64,000 nucleotides of DNA, from NCBI RefSeq assembly GCF_030519475.1, contig NZ_JAUMKD010000003.1:124001-188000 (forward strand). Direction: 5' to 3'. Positions within the stretch are counted from its first letter, which is position 1. The number at the start of each line of letters is the position of its first letter. A model generated the notes under the pieces. It saw only the letters and a program-made list of their open reading frames with translations. It ran no database searches and was not told the DNA's origin. The stretch comes from Micromonospora sp. C28SCA-DRY-2. GTDB lineage: Bacteria > Actinomycetota > Actinomycetes > Mycobacteriales > Micromonosporaceae. The translations under genes were made by a program, and so were the position numbers. Of the stretch, positions 49,522 through 57,205 are shown one piece after another.

Positions 49522-50297
49522 GGCGGGTACGCGTCGCCCTGGCCGGGGCCGCGGTGGCCGCCCTGGTCGCCGGGTGCGGCGGCGACCCGGCGGGCGGGCC
49601 GGCCGGCGCGAGCGGCGGCGTCACCGGCACGGTGAGCGTCTTCGCGGCCGCGTCGCTGACCGAGTCCTTCACCCGGATCGGCCGGGACTTCGAGGCCGCC
49701 CACCCGGGCACCACAGTGGTCTTCAACTTCGCCGGCAGCTCCGCGCTGGCCACCCAGATCAACCAGGGCGCGCCGGCCGACGTCTTCGCCTCGGCCGCCG
49801 CGCTCACCATGGCCACCGTCACCGAGGCCGGCAACGCCGACGGCACGCCGGCCACGTTCACCCGCAACCAGTTGGTCATCGCCGTGCCGGCCGGCAACCC
49901 GAAGGGCATCACCGGCCTCGCCGACCTGGCGGACCGGGGCGTGAAGGTGGCGCTCTGCGCCGACCAGGTGCCCTGCGGCGCGGCCGCGCGCAGCGCGCTG
50001 GACGCCGCGTCGGTGGCGCTCACCCCGGTCACCCTGGAGCAGGACGTGAAGGGGGCGCTGTCCAAGGTGACGCTCGGCGAGGTCGACGCCGCCCTGGTCT
50101 ACCGCACGGACGCCCGGGCGGCCGCGGCGAAGGTGACCGGCGTCGAGTTCCCCGAGTCGGCGCGGGCCGTCACCGACTACCCGATCGTCGCGCTCCGGGA
50201 CGCGCCGAACCCGGCGGGCGGACGGGCGTTCGTCGAGTACGTCCGCTCCGGCCGAGGGCAGGCGGTGCTCGCCGAGGCCGGGTTCCAGGCCCCGTAG
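49518..50297 (+). CDS. modA: Molybdate ABC transporter substrate-binding lipoprotein
   Basis: A 259-residue protein with lipobox L-V-A-G-C near residue 19. ModA motifs: VSVFAAASLTESFTRIGRDF, FNFAGSSALATQINQGAPAD, RNQLVIAVPAGNP, YRTDARAAAAKV. The Ser residues in AASL and GSS are the oxyanion ligands of the family. It delivers molybdate or tungstate to ModBC. Confidence 0.95.
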   Translation: MRRVRVALAGAAVAALVAGCGGDPAGGPAGASGGVTGTVSVFAAASLTESFTRIGRDFEAAHPGTTVVFNFAGSSALATQINQGAPADVFASAAALTMATVTEAGNADGTPATFTRNQLVIAVPAGNPKGITGLADLADRGVKVALCADQVPCGAAARSALDAASVALTPVTLEQDVKGALSKVTLGEVDAALVYRTDARAAAAKVTGVEFPESARAVTDYPIVALRDAPNPAGGRAFVEYVRSGRGQAVLAEAGFQAP

Positions 50298-50302
50298 CGC
50301 CG

Positions 50303-51133
50303 ATGCCCCGCACCGACACCCCGGCCCCGCCCCGGGTCAGGCCGCCCCGGCCCCGCCCGGGCATCCCGGTCGGGCTGCTGCTCCCGGCGGCCCTCGGGCT
50401 GGTTCTCCTCACCCTGCCGCTGATCGGGCTGCTGGCCCGTACGCCCTGGGCCGACCTGCCGCGGCGGCTCACCGAGCCCGGCGTGCTCACCGCGCTGCGG
50501 CTCTCGCTGCTGACCGCCACCCTGGCCACCCTGTTCTGCCTACTGCTCGGGGTGCCGCTGGCCTGGCTGCTGGCCCGGGTGCGGTTCCCCGGCCGCCGGC
50601 TGGTCCGCGCCCTGGTCACCGTGCCGCTGGTACTGCCGCCGGTGGTCGGCGGGGTGGCGCTGCTGCTGGTCTTCGGCCGGCGCGGGCTGCTCGGCGGCTG
50701 GCTCGACGCGACGTTCGGCATCACCCTGCCGTTCACCACCGCCGGCGTGGTGCTCGCCGAGGCGTTCGTCGCGATGCCGTTCCTGGTCATCGCCGTGGAG
50801 GGCGCGCTGCGCGGGGCGGACCAGCGCTACGAGGAGGCGGCCGCCACCCTCGGCGCCGGGCGGTGGACCACCTTCACCCACGTCACCGTGCCGCTGGTGG
50901 CCCCCGGGCTGGCCGCCGGCGCGGTGCTCTGCTGGGCCCGGGCGTTGGGCGAGTTCGGCGCCACCATCACCTTCGCCGGCAACTACCCGGGCCGGACGCA
51001 GACCATGCCGCTGGCGGTCTACCTGGCGCTGGAGACCGACCTGGAGGCGGCCGTGGTGCTCAGCCTGATCCTGCTCACCGTCTCGGTGGCCATCCTCGCC
51101 GCCCTGCGCGACCGGTGGATCACCAGCCCGTGA
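50303..51133 (+). CDS. modB: Molybdate ABC transporter permease
   Basis: A 276-residue protein with a Pro/Arg-rich N-terminus and five to six membrane segments (VGLLLPAALGLVLLTLPLIG). The EAA loop is YEEAAATLGAGRWTTFTHVT near residues 175-195, and ARALGEFGATITFAGNYPGR is the ModB C-terminal signature. It starts 5 bp after modA and its stop overlaps modC. Confidence 0.95.
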   Translation: MPRTDTPAPPRVRPPRPRPGIPVGLLLPAALGLVLLTLPLIGLLARTPWADLPRRLTEPGVLTALRLSLLTATLATLFCLLLGVPLAWLLARVRFPGRRLVRALVTVPLVLPPVVGGVALLLVFGRRGLLGGWLDATFGITLPFTTAGVVLAEAFVAMPFLVIAVEGALRGADQRYEEAAATLGAGRWTTFTHVTVPLVAPGLAAGAVLCWARALGEFGATITFAGNYPGRTQTMPLAVYLALETDLEAAVVLSLILLTVSVAILAALRDRWITSP

Positions 51134-52197
51134 CCGCCGCGCTGCTCGACGCCCACCTCGTCGCCGACCGGGGCACGTTCCGCCTCGACGTGCCGCTGCG
51201 GATCGCCGCCGGCGAGGTGGTCGCGCTGCTCGGCCCGAACGGCGCCGGCAAGACCACCGCGCTGCGCGCGCTCGCCGGCCTGCACCCGTTGACCGACGGG
51301 CACGTCACGCTGGCCGGCGTGGACCTGGACCGGCCCCGGCGCCGGGTGCGTACGCCGACCGAGCGCCGGCCGGTCGGCGTGGTCTTCCAGGACTACCTGC
51401 TCTTCCCGCACCTGAGCGCGCGGGACAACGTGGCCTTCGGGCTCCGCCGGCACGGCGTCGACCGGCGCGCCGCCCGCCGGGCGGCGATGGACTGGCTCGA
51501 CCGGGTGGGGCTGGCCGAGCACGCCCACCGGCGGCCCCGGCAGCTCTCCGGCGGGCAGGCCCAGCGGGTGGCACTGGCCCGCGCGCTCGCCGTCACGCCG
51601 TCCCTGCTGCTGCTGGACGAGCCGCTCGCCGCCCTGGACGCGCGGACCCGGCTGGACACCCGCGCCGAACTGCACCGGCACCTGGCCGCCCACCCGGGGG
51701 CGACGCTGCTGGTCACCCACGACCCGCTGGACGCGCTGGTGCTGGCCGACCGGCTGGTCATCGTCGAGGACGGCCGGGTGGTGCAGGAGGGCGACGCCGC
51801 CACCGTGACCGCCCGGCCGCGCACCGACTACGTGGCCCGGCTGGTGGGGCTGAACCTGCACCGCGGCACGGCGGAGGGGCACGTCGTCCGGGTCGCCGAC
51901 GACCTGGCGCTCACCGTCGCCGAGCGGCTCGACGGGGACGCCTTCGTGGCCTTCCGGCCGGCGGCGGTGGCCCTGCACCCGGACCGCCCCGAGGGCAGCC
52001 CCCGCAACGCCTGGCCGGCCCGGGTGAGCGGGGTGCAGCGCCACGGCGACAACCTGCGGGTGCAGTTGGACGGCCCGATCGTGGTGGCCGCGGACGTCAC
52101 CCCGGCGGCCGCCGCCCAGCTGCGCCTGGTGCCCGGGCAGCCGGTCTGGGCGGCGGTGAAGGCCGCCGAGACCCACGCGTACCCGGCCGGCGGCTGA
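51130..52197 (+). CDS. modC: Molybdate ABC transporter ATP-binding protein
   Basis: A 355-residue protein; GTG overlaps the modB stop. Walker A GPNGAGKTT, Q-loop VFQDYLLFPHLS, signature LSGGQAQRVALARAL, Walker B LLLLDEPLAALD, switch LVTHDP. The C-terminal 90 residues are a TOBE-type regulatory domain (VAFRPAAVALHPD-like FVAFRPAAVALHPDRPE). It powers ModB. Confidence 0.94.
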   Translation: MTAALLDAHLVADRGTFRLDVPLRIAAGEVVALLGPNGAGKTTALRALAGLHPLTDGHVTLAGVDLDRPRRRVRTPTERRPVGVVFQDYLLFPHLSARDNVAFGLRRHGVDRRAARRAAMDWLDRVGLAEHAHRRPRQLSGGQAQRVALARALAVTPSLLLLDEPLAALDARTRLDTRAELHRHLAAHPGATLLVTHDPLDALVLADRLVIVEDGRVVQEGDAATVTARPRTDYVARLVGLNLHRGTAEGHVVRVADDLALTVAERLDGDAFVAFRPAAVALHPDRPEGSPRNAWPARVSGVQRHGDNLRVQLDGPIVVAADVTPAAAAQLRLVPGQPVWAAVKAAETHAYPAGG

Positions 52198-52212
52198 CCC
52201 GGTCGGCCGGCC

Positions 52213-52230
52213 GCCCGGGGCGATCCGGGC
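52213..52230 (+). terminator. Weak hairpin after modC
   Basis: GCCCGG, GGCGAT, CCGGGC, 16 bp after the stop. Six pairs only. Confidence 0.4.
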
Positions 52231-52325
52231 GCGGGCCCGTGGACCGATCGGCGCCAGGTCCGCGCGATCTCCGGCTCGGCGCGGGATGACCCGGCTGTGG
52301 GGCGACCGATGGCGGCCCGGACCGC

Positions 52326-52739
52326 TCAGCGGGGCAGCAGGTCGGCGTGCGCGGCGCGCAGCCGGGTCAGCCGGGGGTCGCTGCCCGGCACGACCCGCCG
52401 GTCCAGCTCGGCCCAGACCTCGGCGAGCGCGGTGCGGAGCGTACTCAGCTCGGCGGCGTGCCGCCGGCCGCTCTGCCGGTGCAGCTCGTCGAGGCGGCGG
52501 GCCCAGCCGGCGGTGACCTCGGCGAGCCGGTCGGCGTCGGCGCGGGCCTGGGCGGCGGTGCGGGCGGCGGCGGCCGGCACGATCGCGGCCACCGGACGGG
52601 CGTCGCGGTCGCGGGTGAGCACGGTGACGGTGTCGGTCAGCTCGGCGAGCGCGACGAGCTGGGTCAGCCGGGTGCGCGCCTCGCGCAGGGGCAGCGAGCG
52701 CGGCGGGGCCGGCTGCGGGGTGCGGGCGGGGACAGCCAT
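52326..52739 (-). CDS. Orphan Phd/YefM-like antitoxin-type protein
   Basis: A 137-residue protein; ATG at 52739. Residues 13-55 resemble the Phd/YefM DNA-binding fold (SLPLREARTRLTQLVALAEL, VTVLTRDRDARPVAAIVPA). The following 80 residues are a long helical extension (DADRLAEVTAGWARRLDELH) that is larger than the usual toxin-binding tail. No toxin gene lies on either side, so it may be an orphan or a plain regulator. The start is not backed by a clear binding site. Confidence 0.65.
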   Translation of the reverse strand: MAVPARTPQPAPPRSLPLREARTRLTQLVALAELTDTVTVLTRDRDARPVAAIVPAAAARTAAQARADADRLAEVTAGWARRLDELHRQSGRRHAAELSTLRTALAEVWAELDRRVVPGSDPRLTRLRAAHADLLPR

Positions 52740-52887
52740 GGATGCATGGTGACCGCCGGGTACGACAAATCCCCCGCCGGACGTCCGGGATGGACTGATG
52801 GCCGGCGGAGGCCGGTCGCCACCGCCGCCCCGGCGTCGGGTCACCTGCGCCGGGCGGACCCGCGGCACCGAGGGCCGGACAGGGGGC

Positions 52888-52920
52888 TGGACATCTACAG
52901 TTAACAATCCTAATAATTGT
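52888..52920 (+). promoter_or_regulatory. Chitinase gene promoter with flanking inverted repeat
   Basis: TGGACA (52888-52893), 17-bp spacer, TAATAA (52911-52916). ACAAT (52904-52908) and ATTGT (52916-52920) form an inverted repeat over the -10 box, a possible operator. The TGGTCTAGACCA-type repeats of Streptomyces chitinase promoters are not seen. Confidence 0.6.
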
Positions 52921-52960
52921 GCATCCGTCGATTCGACGGCCCTCGAACCGGGAGGTCCGG

Positions 52961-54505
52961 ATGCGTCGCCCTGCCCGAAACCTGTTGCTGGCCGCGGTCG
53001 CGGCCCTCGCCACCGCCGCCGCCAGCACGCTTGTCCTGGCCGCCCCGGCCCGGGCCGCCGGCCCGACCGCCACCTTCGTCAAGACCGCCGACTGGGGCAC
53101 CGGTTGGGAGGGCAAGTACACCATCACCAACGGCGGCACCGGCACGATCAACGGTTGGCAGGTCGCCTTCAGCCTGCCGGCCGGCACCACGCTCGGGTCC
53201 TACTGGGACGCCACGGTGACCAGCGCCGGCCAGCGGCACACCTTCACCAACCGCTCGTGGAACGGCACCATCGCGCCCGGCGCCTCGGTCTCGTTCGGTT
53301 TCCTGGCCACCGGTGCCGGCTCCCCCACCGACTGCACGCTCAACGGTGCGCCGTGCGGCGGCGGCGGCCCGACCAGCCCGCCCACCACGACGCCGCCGAC
53401 CAGCACGCCCCCGACCACGCCGCCGCCGACGACCCCGCCGCCCACCACACCGCCGCCCACCACGCCACCCCCGGGTGGGCTGCCCAAGCACGCGCTGATC
53501 GGCTACCTGCACGCCAGCTTCGCCAACGGCTCCGGCTACCTGCGGATGGCCGACGTGCCGGCCGACTGGGACATCATCAACCTGGCCTTCGGCGAACCCA
53601 CCTCGGTCACCTCCGGCGACATCCGGTTCCAGCTCTGCCCGGCTGCCGAGTGCCCGGGCGTCGAGACCGAGGCCGAGTTCATCGCCGCGATCCGCGCCAA
53701 GCAGCAGCAGGGCAAGAAGGTGCTGCTCTCCATCGGCGGGCAGAACGGGCAGGTGCAGCTCACCACGACCGCCGCCCGGGACACCTTCGTCCGGTCGGTC
53801 TCGGCGATCATCGACCGGTACGGCCTGAACGGGCTGGACATCGACTTCGAGGGGCACTCGCTCTACCTGAACGCCGGCGACACCGACTTCCGCAACCCCA
53901 CCACACCGGTGATCGTCAACCTGATCTCCGCGATCCGCGCGCTGAAGCAGCGGTACGGGGCCAACTTCGTGCTCACCATGGCGCCGGAGACGTTCTTCGT
54001 CCAGCTCGGCTACCAGTTCTACGGGCCGGGGCCGTGGGGCGGGCAGGACCCGCGCGCCGGGTCGTACCTGCCGGTGATCCACGCGCTGCGCGACGATTTG
54101 ACCGTGCTGCACGTGCAGGACTACAACTCCGGACCGATCGTCGGGCTGGACAACCAGTACCACACGATGGGCGGGGCCGACTTCCACATCGCGATGACCG
54201 ACATGCTGCTCGCCGGGTTCTCGGTGGCCGGCAACGCCAACGCCGTCTTCCCGCCGCTGCGCGAGGACCAGGTCGCCTTCGGCGCGCCGTCCTCGGTCAG
54301 CGCCGGCAACGGCTACGTCGCCCCGGCCGGCGTGCAGGCGGCGGTGAGCTGCCTGGTACGCGGCCAGAGCTGCGGGTCGTACACCCCGCGCAGCGGCACC
54401 AACCCCAACTTCCGCGGCCTGATGACCTGGTCGATCAACTGGGACCGCTACTACAACTGGGAGTTCCGGCTCAACCACGGCCCCTTCCTGAAGGCGCTGC
54501 CCTGA
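52961..54505 (+). CDS. Secreted GH18 chitinase with CBM2 and Pro/Thr linker
   Basis: A 514-residue protein; ATG behind GGGAGGT. The signal peptide ends A-R-A near residue 29. CBM2 occupies about 30-130 (TATFVKTADWGTGWEGKYTI, SWNGTIAPGASVSFGF). A Thr/Pro linker of about 40 residues follows, then GH18 (HALIGYLHASFANGSGYLRM, KKVLLSIGGQNG). The catalytic motif reads NGLDIDFEG with acid Glu297; the first Asp of the D-x2-D-x-D-x-E consensus is Asn290. MAPETFFVQ and MTWSINWDRYYNWEF match the actinobacterial ChiC-type GH18 barrel end. It degrades chitin outside the cell. Confidence 0.93.
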   Translation: MRRPARNLLLAAVAALATAAASTLVLAAPARAAGPTATFVKTADWGTGWEGKYTITNGGTGTINGWQVAFSLPAGTTLGSYWDATVTSAGQRHTFTNRSWNGTIAPGASVSFGFLATGAGSPTDCTLNGAPCGGGGPTSPPTTTPPTSTPPTTPPPTTPPPTTPPPTTPPPGGLPKHALIGYLHASFANGSGYLRMADVPADWDIINLAFGEPTSVTSGDIRFQLCPAAECPGVETEAEFIAAIRAKQQQGKKVLLSIGGQNGQVQLTTTAARDTFVRSVSAIIDRYGLNGLDIDFEGHSLYLNAGDTDFRNPTTPVIVNLISAIRALKQRYGANFVLTMAPETFFVQLGYQFYGPGPWGGQDPRAGSYLPVIHALRDDLTVLHVQDYNSGPIVGLDNQYHTMGGADFHIAMTDMLLAGFSVAGNANAVFPPLREDQVAFGAPSSVSAGNGYVAPAGVQAAVSCLVRGQSCGSYTPRSGTNPNFRGLMTWSINWDRYYNWEFRLNHGPFLKALP

Positions 54506-54537
54506 CCGGCGGCGCCGCTCGCCCGCCCCGGTGCCCC

Positions 54538-54567
54538 GGCGCCCCGGCCAACCTCGGCCGGGGCGCC
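54538..54567 (+). terminator. Strong terminator after the chitinase gene
   Basis: GGCGCCCCGGCC, loop AACCTC, GGCCGGGGCGCC: 12 perfect pairs, 33 bp after the stop. The rest of the gap to 54729 shows nothing further. Confidence 0.85.
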
Positions 54568-54729
54568 GCCGGGCGACCGGGGGCACCGCCGGGCCGAGCG
54601 GGGCGCAGTCCGGCCGACCGGGGCGCCGTGGCTCCGGTTCGGGGGCGGCGGCCGGTGCGCCCGGCGAATTGCGGTGGGCCCGCGGCGCGGTCGCCGGCAT
54701 GATGTCCGGGACCGAGCTGGAGGTGTGCC

Positions 54730-55311
54730 GTGCTGATCGAACTCGACGCCGCCGTCGACGCGCGCGCCGTCGTCCTGGTCGAGGGGGCCAGCGACCGGGC
54801 CGCGGTGCTGACCCTCGCGGCACGGCGCGGTCGTGACCTGGCCGCCGAGGGCGTACGGGTGGTGGCGATGGGCGGCGTGACCAACCTCGGCCACTTCCTC
54901 GCCCGGCTCGGCCCGGCCGGGCGCGACCTGCGGCTGGCCGGCCTCTACGACGAGAACGAGGAGGGCTTCGTCCGGCGCAGCCTGGAGCGGGCCGGCCTCG
55001 GCACCGGCCTGTCCCGGGCGGCCATGGCGGACCTCGGCTTCCACGCCTGCGTCGCCGACCTGGAGGACGAACTCATCCGCGCGGTCGGCCCCGCCGGCGT
55101 CCGGGAGGTGTTCGCCGCCCAGGGCGAGGCGCACTCCTTCGAGATCTTCCAGCGGCAGCCGGCACAGCAGGGCCGCCCGGTCAGCGCCCAGCTGCGCCGG
55201 TTCCTCGGCACCCGGGCCGGCCGCAAGGAGGCGTACGGGCGGCTGCTGGTCGAGGCGGTGGAGCCGGACCGGGTGCCCCGGTCACTGGACGCGGTGCTCG
55301 GGCACGTCTGA
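54730..55311 (+). CDS. Stand-alone TOPRIM-domain protein (OLD-nuclease-like)
   Basis: A 193-residue protein; GTG behind GGAGGTG. Residues 14-75 show the TOPRIM pattern: VVLVEGASDRAAVLTLAARR (catalytic Glu in VEG), VRVVAMGGVTNLGHF, then LAGLYDENEEG (the D-x-D/E metal motif appears as D-x-N-E). The rest resembles the C-terminal half of OLD-type TOPRIM proteins without the ABC-type ATPase. It may be a nuclease or nucleotidyl transferase-like enzyme. Its end overlaps the convergent GNAT gene by 30 bp. Confidence 0.75.
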   Translation: MLIELDAAVDARAVVLVEGASDRAAVLTLAARRGRDLAAEGVRVVAMGGVTNLGHFLARLGPAGRDLRLAGLYDENEEGFVRRSLERAGLGTGLSRAAMADLGFHACVADLEDELIRAVGPAGVREVFAAQGEAHSFEIFQRQPAQQGRPVSAQLRRFLGTRAGRKEAYGRLLVEAVEPDRVPRSLDAVLGHV

Positions 55312-55857
55312 TCCGCCGCGCCACTCGGGCGCCAGGACCGACCACACCTCGATGTCGACGCGCCGACCGGCCGGGCCGGGATAGACCTGCCGCAGCGTTC
55401 CGTCGTGGTGCATGCCGAGCCGGCGGGCGACGGCGATGCTGCGGGCGTTCTCGGCGTTGGTCCGCCACTCCACCCGCTGGATGCCCCGCTCCCGCACGGC
55501 CCAGTCGACGATCCGGCCGACCGCGCGGCTGATCAGGCCGCGTCCCTCGGCGCCGGGTTCCAGCCAGCAGCCCGCCTCGGCCACCCCGACGGTCACGTCG
55601 AACGAGACGAACATGACGCCGCCGACCAGGGTGCCGGACCGCCAGATCCCCCAGATGCCGCCGGCGTCGCGCGCCCAGCGGTCGGCGTAGCGCTGCAGCA
55701 CGGCGCGGGCCGAGGGCAGGTCGGTGGCCACGAAGGACGGTGACACCCAGGGCGCGATGTGCTCCCGGGCCCGGTCCAGGTGGGCCAGGAACTCCTCGGC
55801 CAGCCACGGGTCGAGCGGACGCAGCTCCGCGTCCTCGGTCAGGGGCAGGGCGAACAC
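55282..55857 (-). CDS. GNAT acetyltransferase (RimJ/RimL-like)
   Basis: A 191-residue protein; GTG at 55857 with GGAGG 5 nt upstream. The acetyl-CoA motif A appears in CWLEPGAEGRGLISRAVGRI (about residues 104-123), followed by VEWRTNAENARSIAVARRLG, the pattern of ribosomal-protein-type N-acetyltransferases. The substrate is unknown. Confidence 0.9.
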   Translation of the reverse strand: MFALPLTEDAELRPLDPWLAEEFLAHLDRAREHIAPWVSPSFVATDLPSARAVLQRYADRWARDAGGIWGIWRSGTLVGGVMFVSFDVTVGVAEAGCWLEPGAEGRGLISRAVGRIVDWAVRERGIQRVEWRTNAENARSIAVARRLGMHHDGTLRQVYPGPAGRRVDIEVWSVLAPEWRGGSDVPEHRVQ

Positions 55858-55963
55858 GGAACCTCCGTCGCGTGCGGGACAGGTCGCCCCCGATCTTGCC
55901 GCCGGCCGCGACCGGCGGCCCCAGCGCCCCCGGCAGGAAAGGGACAGCTGAGGACTTCCGGGT

Positions 55964-55996
55964 GTATACATTCGGCGTATACGCGATGTGTATAGT
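55964..55996 (+). promoter_or_regulatory. PadR operator and leaderless -10 box
   Basis: GTATAC (55964-55969) and GTATAC (55977-55982) are spaced 13 bp apart, and a related GTGTATAG follows at 55989-55995. TATAGT (55991-55996) is a -10 box 7 nt before the ATG. Repeated AT-rich GTATAC sites over the promoter suggest autorepression by PadR. Confidence 0.7.
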
Positions 55997-56003
55997 CCCC
56001 GGC

Positions 56004-56528
56004 ATGTCGATCGGACAGACCTTCCTCGGCCTCCTGGAGGCCACCCCCCGGCACGGCTACGACATCAAACGCCTCTACGACGAGCGCTTCGGCCACGCCC
56101 GCCCGCTCGCCTACGGCCAGGTCTACGCCACCCTGTCCCGACTGCTGCGCAGCGGCCTGGTCGAGGTCGAGGCCGTCGAGCCCGGCGAGGGCCCGGAGCG
56201 CAAGCGGTACGCGATCACCGAGGCCGGCGTCACCGACGTGGCCGGCTGGCTGGCCCGGGCCGAGAAGCCCGAGCCCTACCTGCAGAGCACCCTCTACACC
56301 AAGGTGGTGCTCGCGCTGCTCACCGGCCGCAGCGCCGCCGACCTGCTCGACGTGCAGCGCGCCGAGCACCTCCGGATGATGCGCGAGCTGACCCGCCGCA
56401 AGCGCGACGGCGACCTCGCCGAGCAGCTGATCTGCGACCACGCCCTGTTCCACCTGGAGGCCGACCTGCGCTGGCTGGAGCTGACCGCGGCCCGCCTCGA
56501 CGAGCTGGCGAAGACGGTGCTGCCGTGA
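56004..56528 (+). CDS. PadR-family transcriptional regulator
   Basis: A 174-residue protein, leaderless ATG. The winged HTH (FLGLLEATPRHGYDIKRLYD, AYGQVYATLSRLLRSGLVEV) fills the first 85 residues and a helical dimerisation tail follows (MMRELTRRKRDGDLAEQLIC). It heads a three-gene unit coupled by GTGA overlaps with an exporter, so it very likely controls that exporter. Confidence 0.93.
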   Translation: MSIGQTFLGLLEATPRHGYDIKRLYDERFGHARPLAYGQVYATLSRLLRSGLVEVEAVEPGEGPERKRYAITEAGVTDVAGWLARAEKPEPYLQSTLYTKVVLALLTGRSAADLLDVQRAEHLRMMRELTRRKRDGDLAEQLICDHALFHLEADLRWLELTAARLDELAKTVLP

Positions 56529-57205
56529 CCGGCCCGCTGCTGGTCGCCGAGGACCTGCACCGCTCGTTCGGGCCGACCCGGGCCCTGGCCGGCGCGAGCC
56601 TGCGGGTCGACCGGGGTGAGGTGGTGGCCGTGATGGGCTCGTCCGGCTCCGGGAAGTCCACCCTGCTGCACTGCCTGGCCGGCATCGTCCGGCCGGACTC
56701 CGGACGGGTGCGCTTCGCCGGGCGCGACCTGGGCGCCCTCACCGACAGCGAGCGCAGCGCGCTGCGCCGCGCGGCGTTCGGCTTCGTGTTCCAGTTCGGC
56801 CAGCTGGTGCCGGAGCTGACCTGCCTGGAGAACGTGGCGCTGCCGCTGCGGCTGGACCGCCTGGGCCGGCGCGAGGCCGAGCGCCGGGCGGCCGAGTGGC
56901 TGGACCGGCTGGAGGTCGCCGAGGTGGCCGGCAAGCGGCCCGGCGAGGTCTCCGGTGGGCAGGGGCAGCGGGTCGCGGTGGCCCGTGCGCTGGTGACCCG
57001 GCCCCAGGTGGTCTTCGCCGACGAGCCGACCGGGGCGCTGGACTCGCTCAACGGCGAACGGGTGATGCGGCTGCTCACCGGAGCCGCCCGGGAGACCGGC
57101 GCGGCGGTGGTGCTGGTGACGCACGAGGCGCGGGTGGCCGCGTACTCCGATCGGGAGGTGGTGGTGCGCGACGGGCGTACCCGCGACCTGGAGCCCGCCG
57201 CGTGA
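56525..57205 (+). CDS. ABC transporter ATP-binding protein (MacB/LolD type)
   Basis: A 226-residue ATPase; GTG overlapping the padR stop. Walker A GSSGSGKST (residues 37-45), Q-loop FGFVFQFGQLVPELT, signature VSGGQGQRVAVARAL, Walker B VVFADEPTGALDS, switch LVTHEARVA. The FADEPTGALD form is typical of ATPases that drive FtsX-type permeases, matching the next gene. Confidence 0.94.
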   Translation: MTGPLLVAEDLHRSFGPTRALAGASLRVDRGEVVAVMGSSGSGKSTLLHCLAGIVRPDSGRVRFAGRDLGALTDSERSALRRAAFGFVFQFGQLVPELTCLENVALPLRLDRLGRREAERRAAEWLDRLEVAEVAGKRPGEVSGGQGQRVAVARALVTRPQVVFADEPTGALDSLNGERVMRLLTGAARETGAAVVLVTHEARVAAYSDREVVVRDGRTRDLEPAA

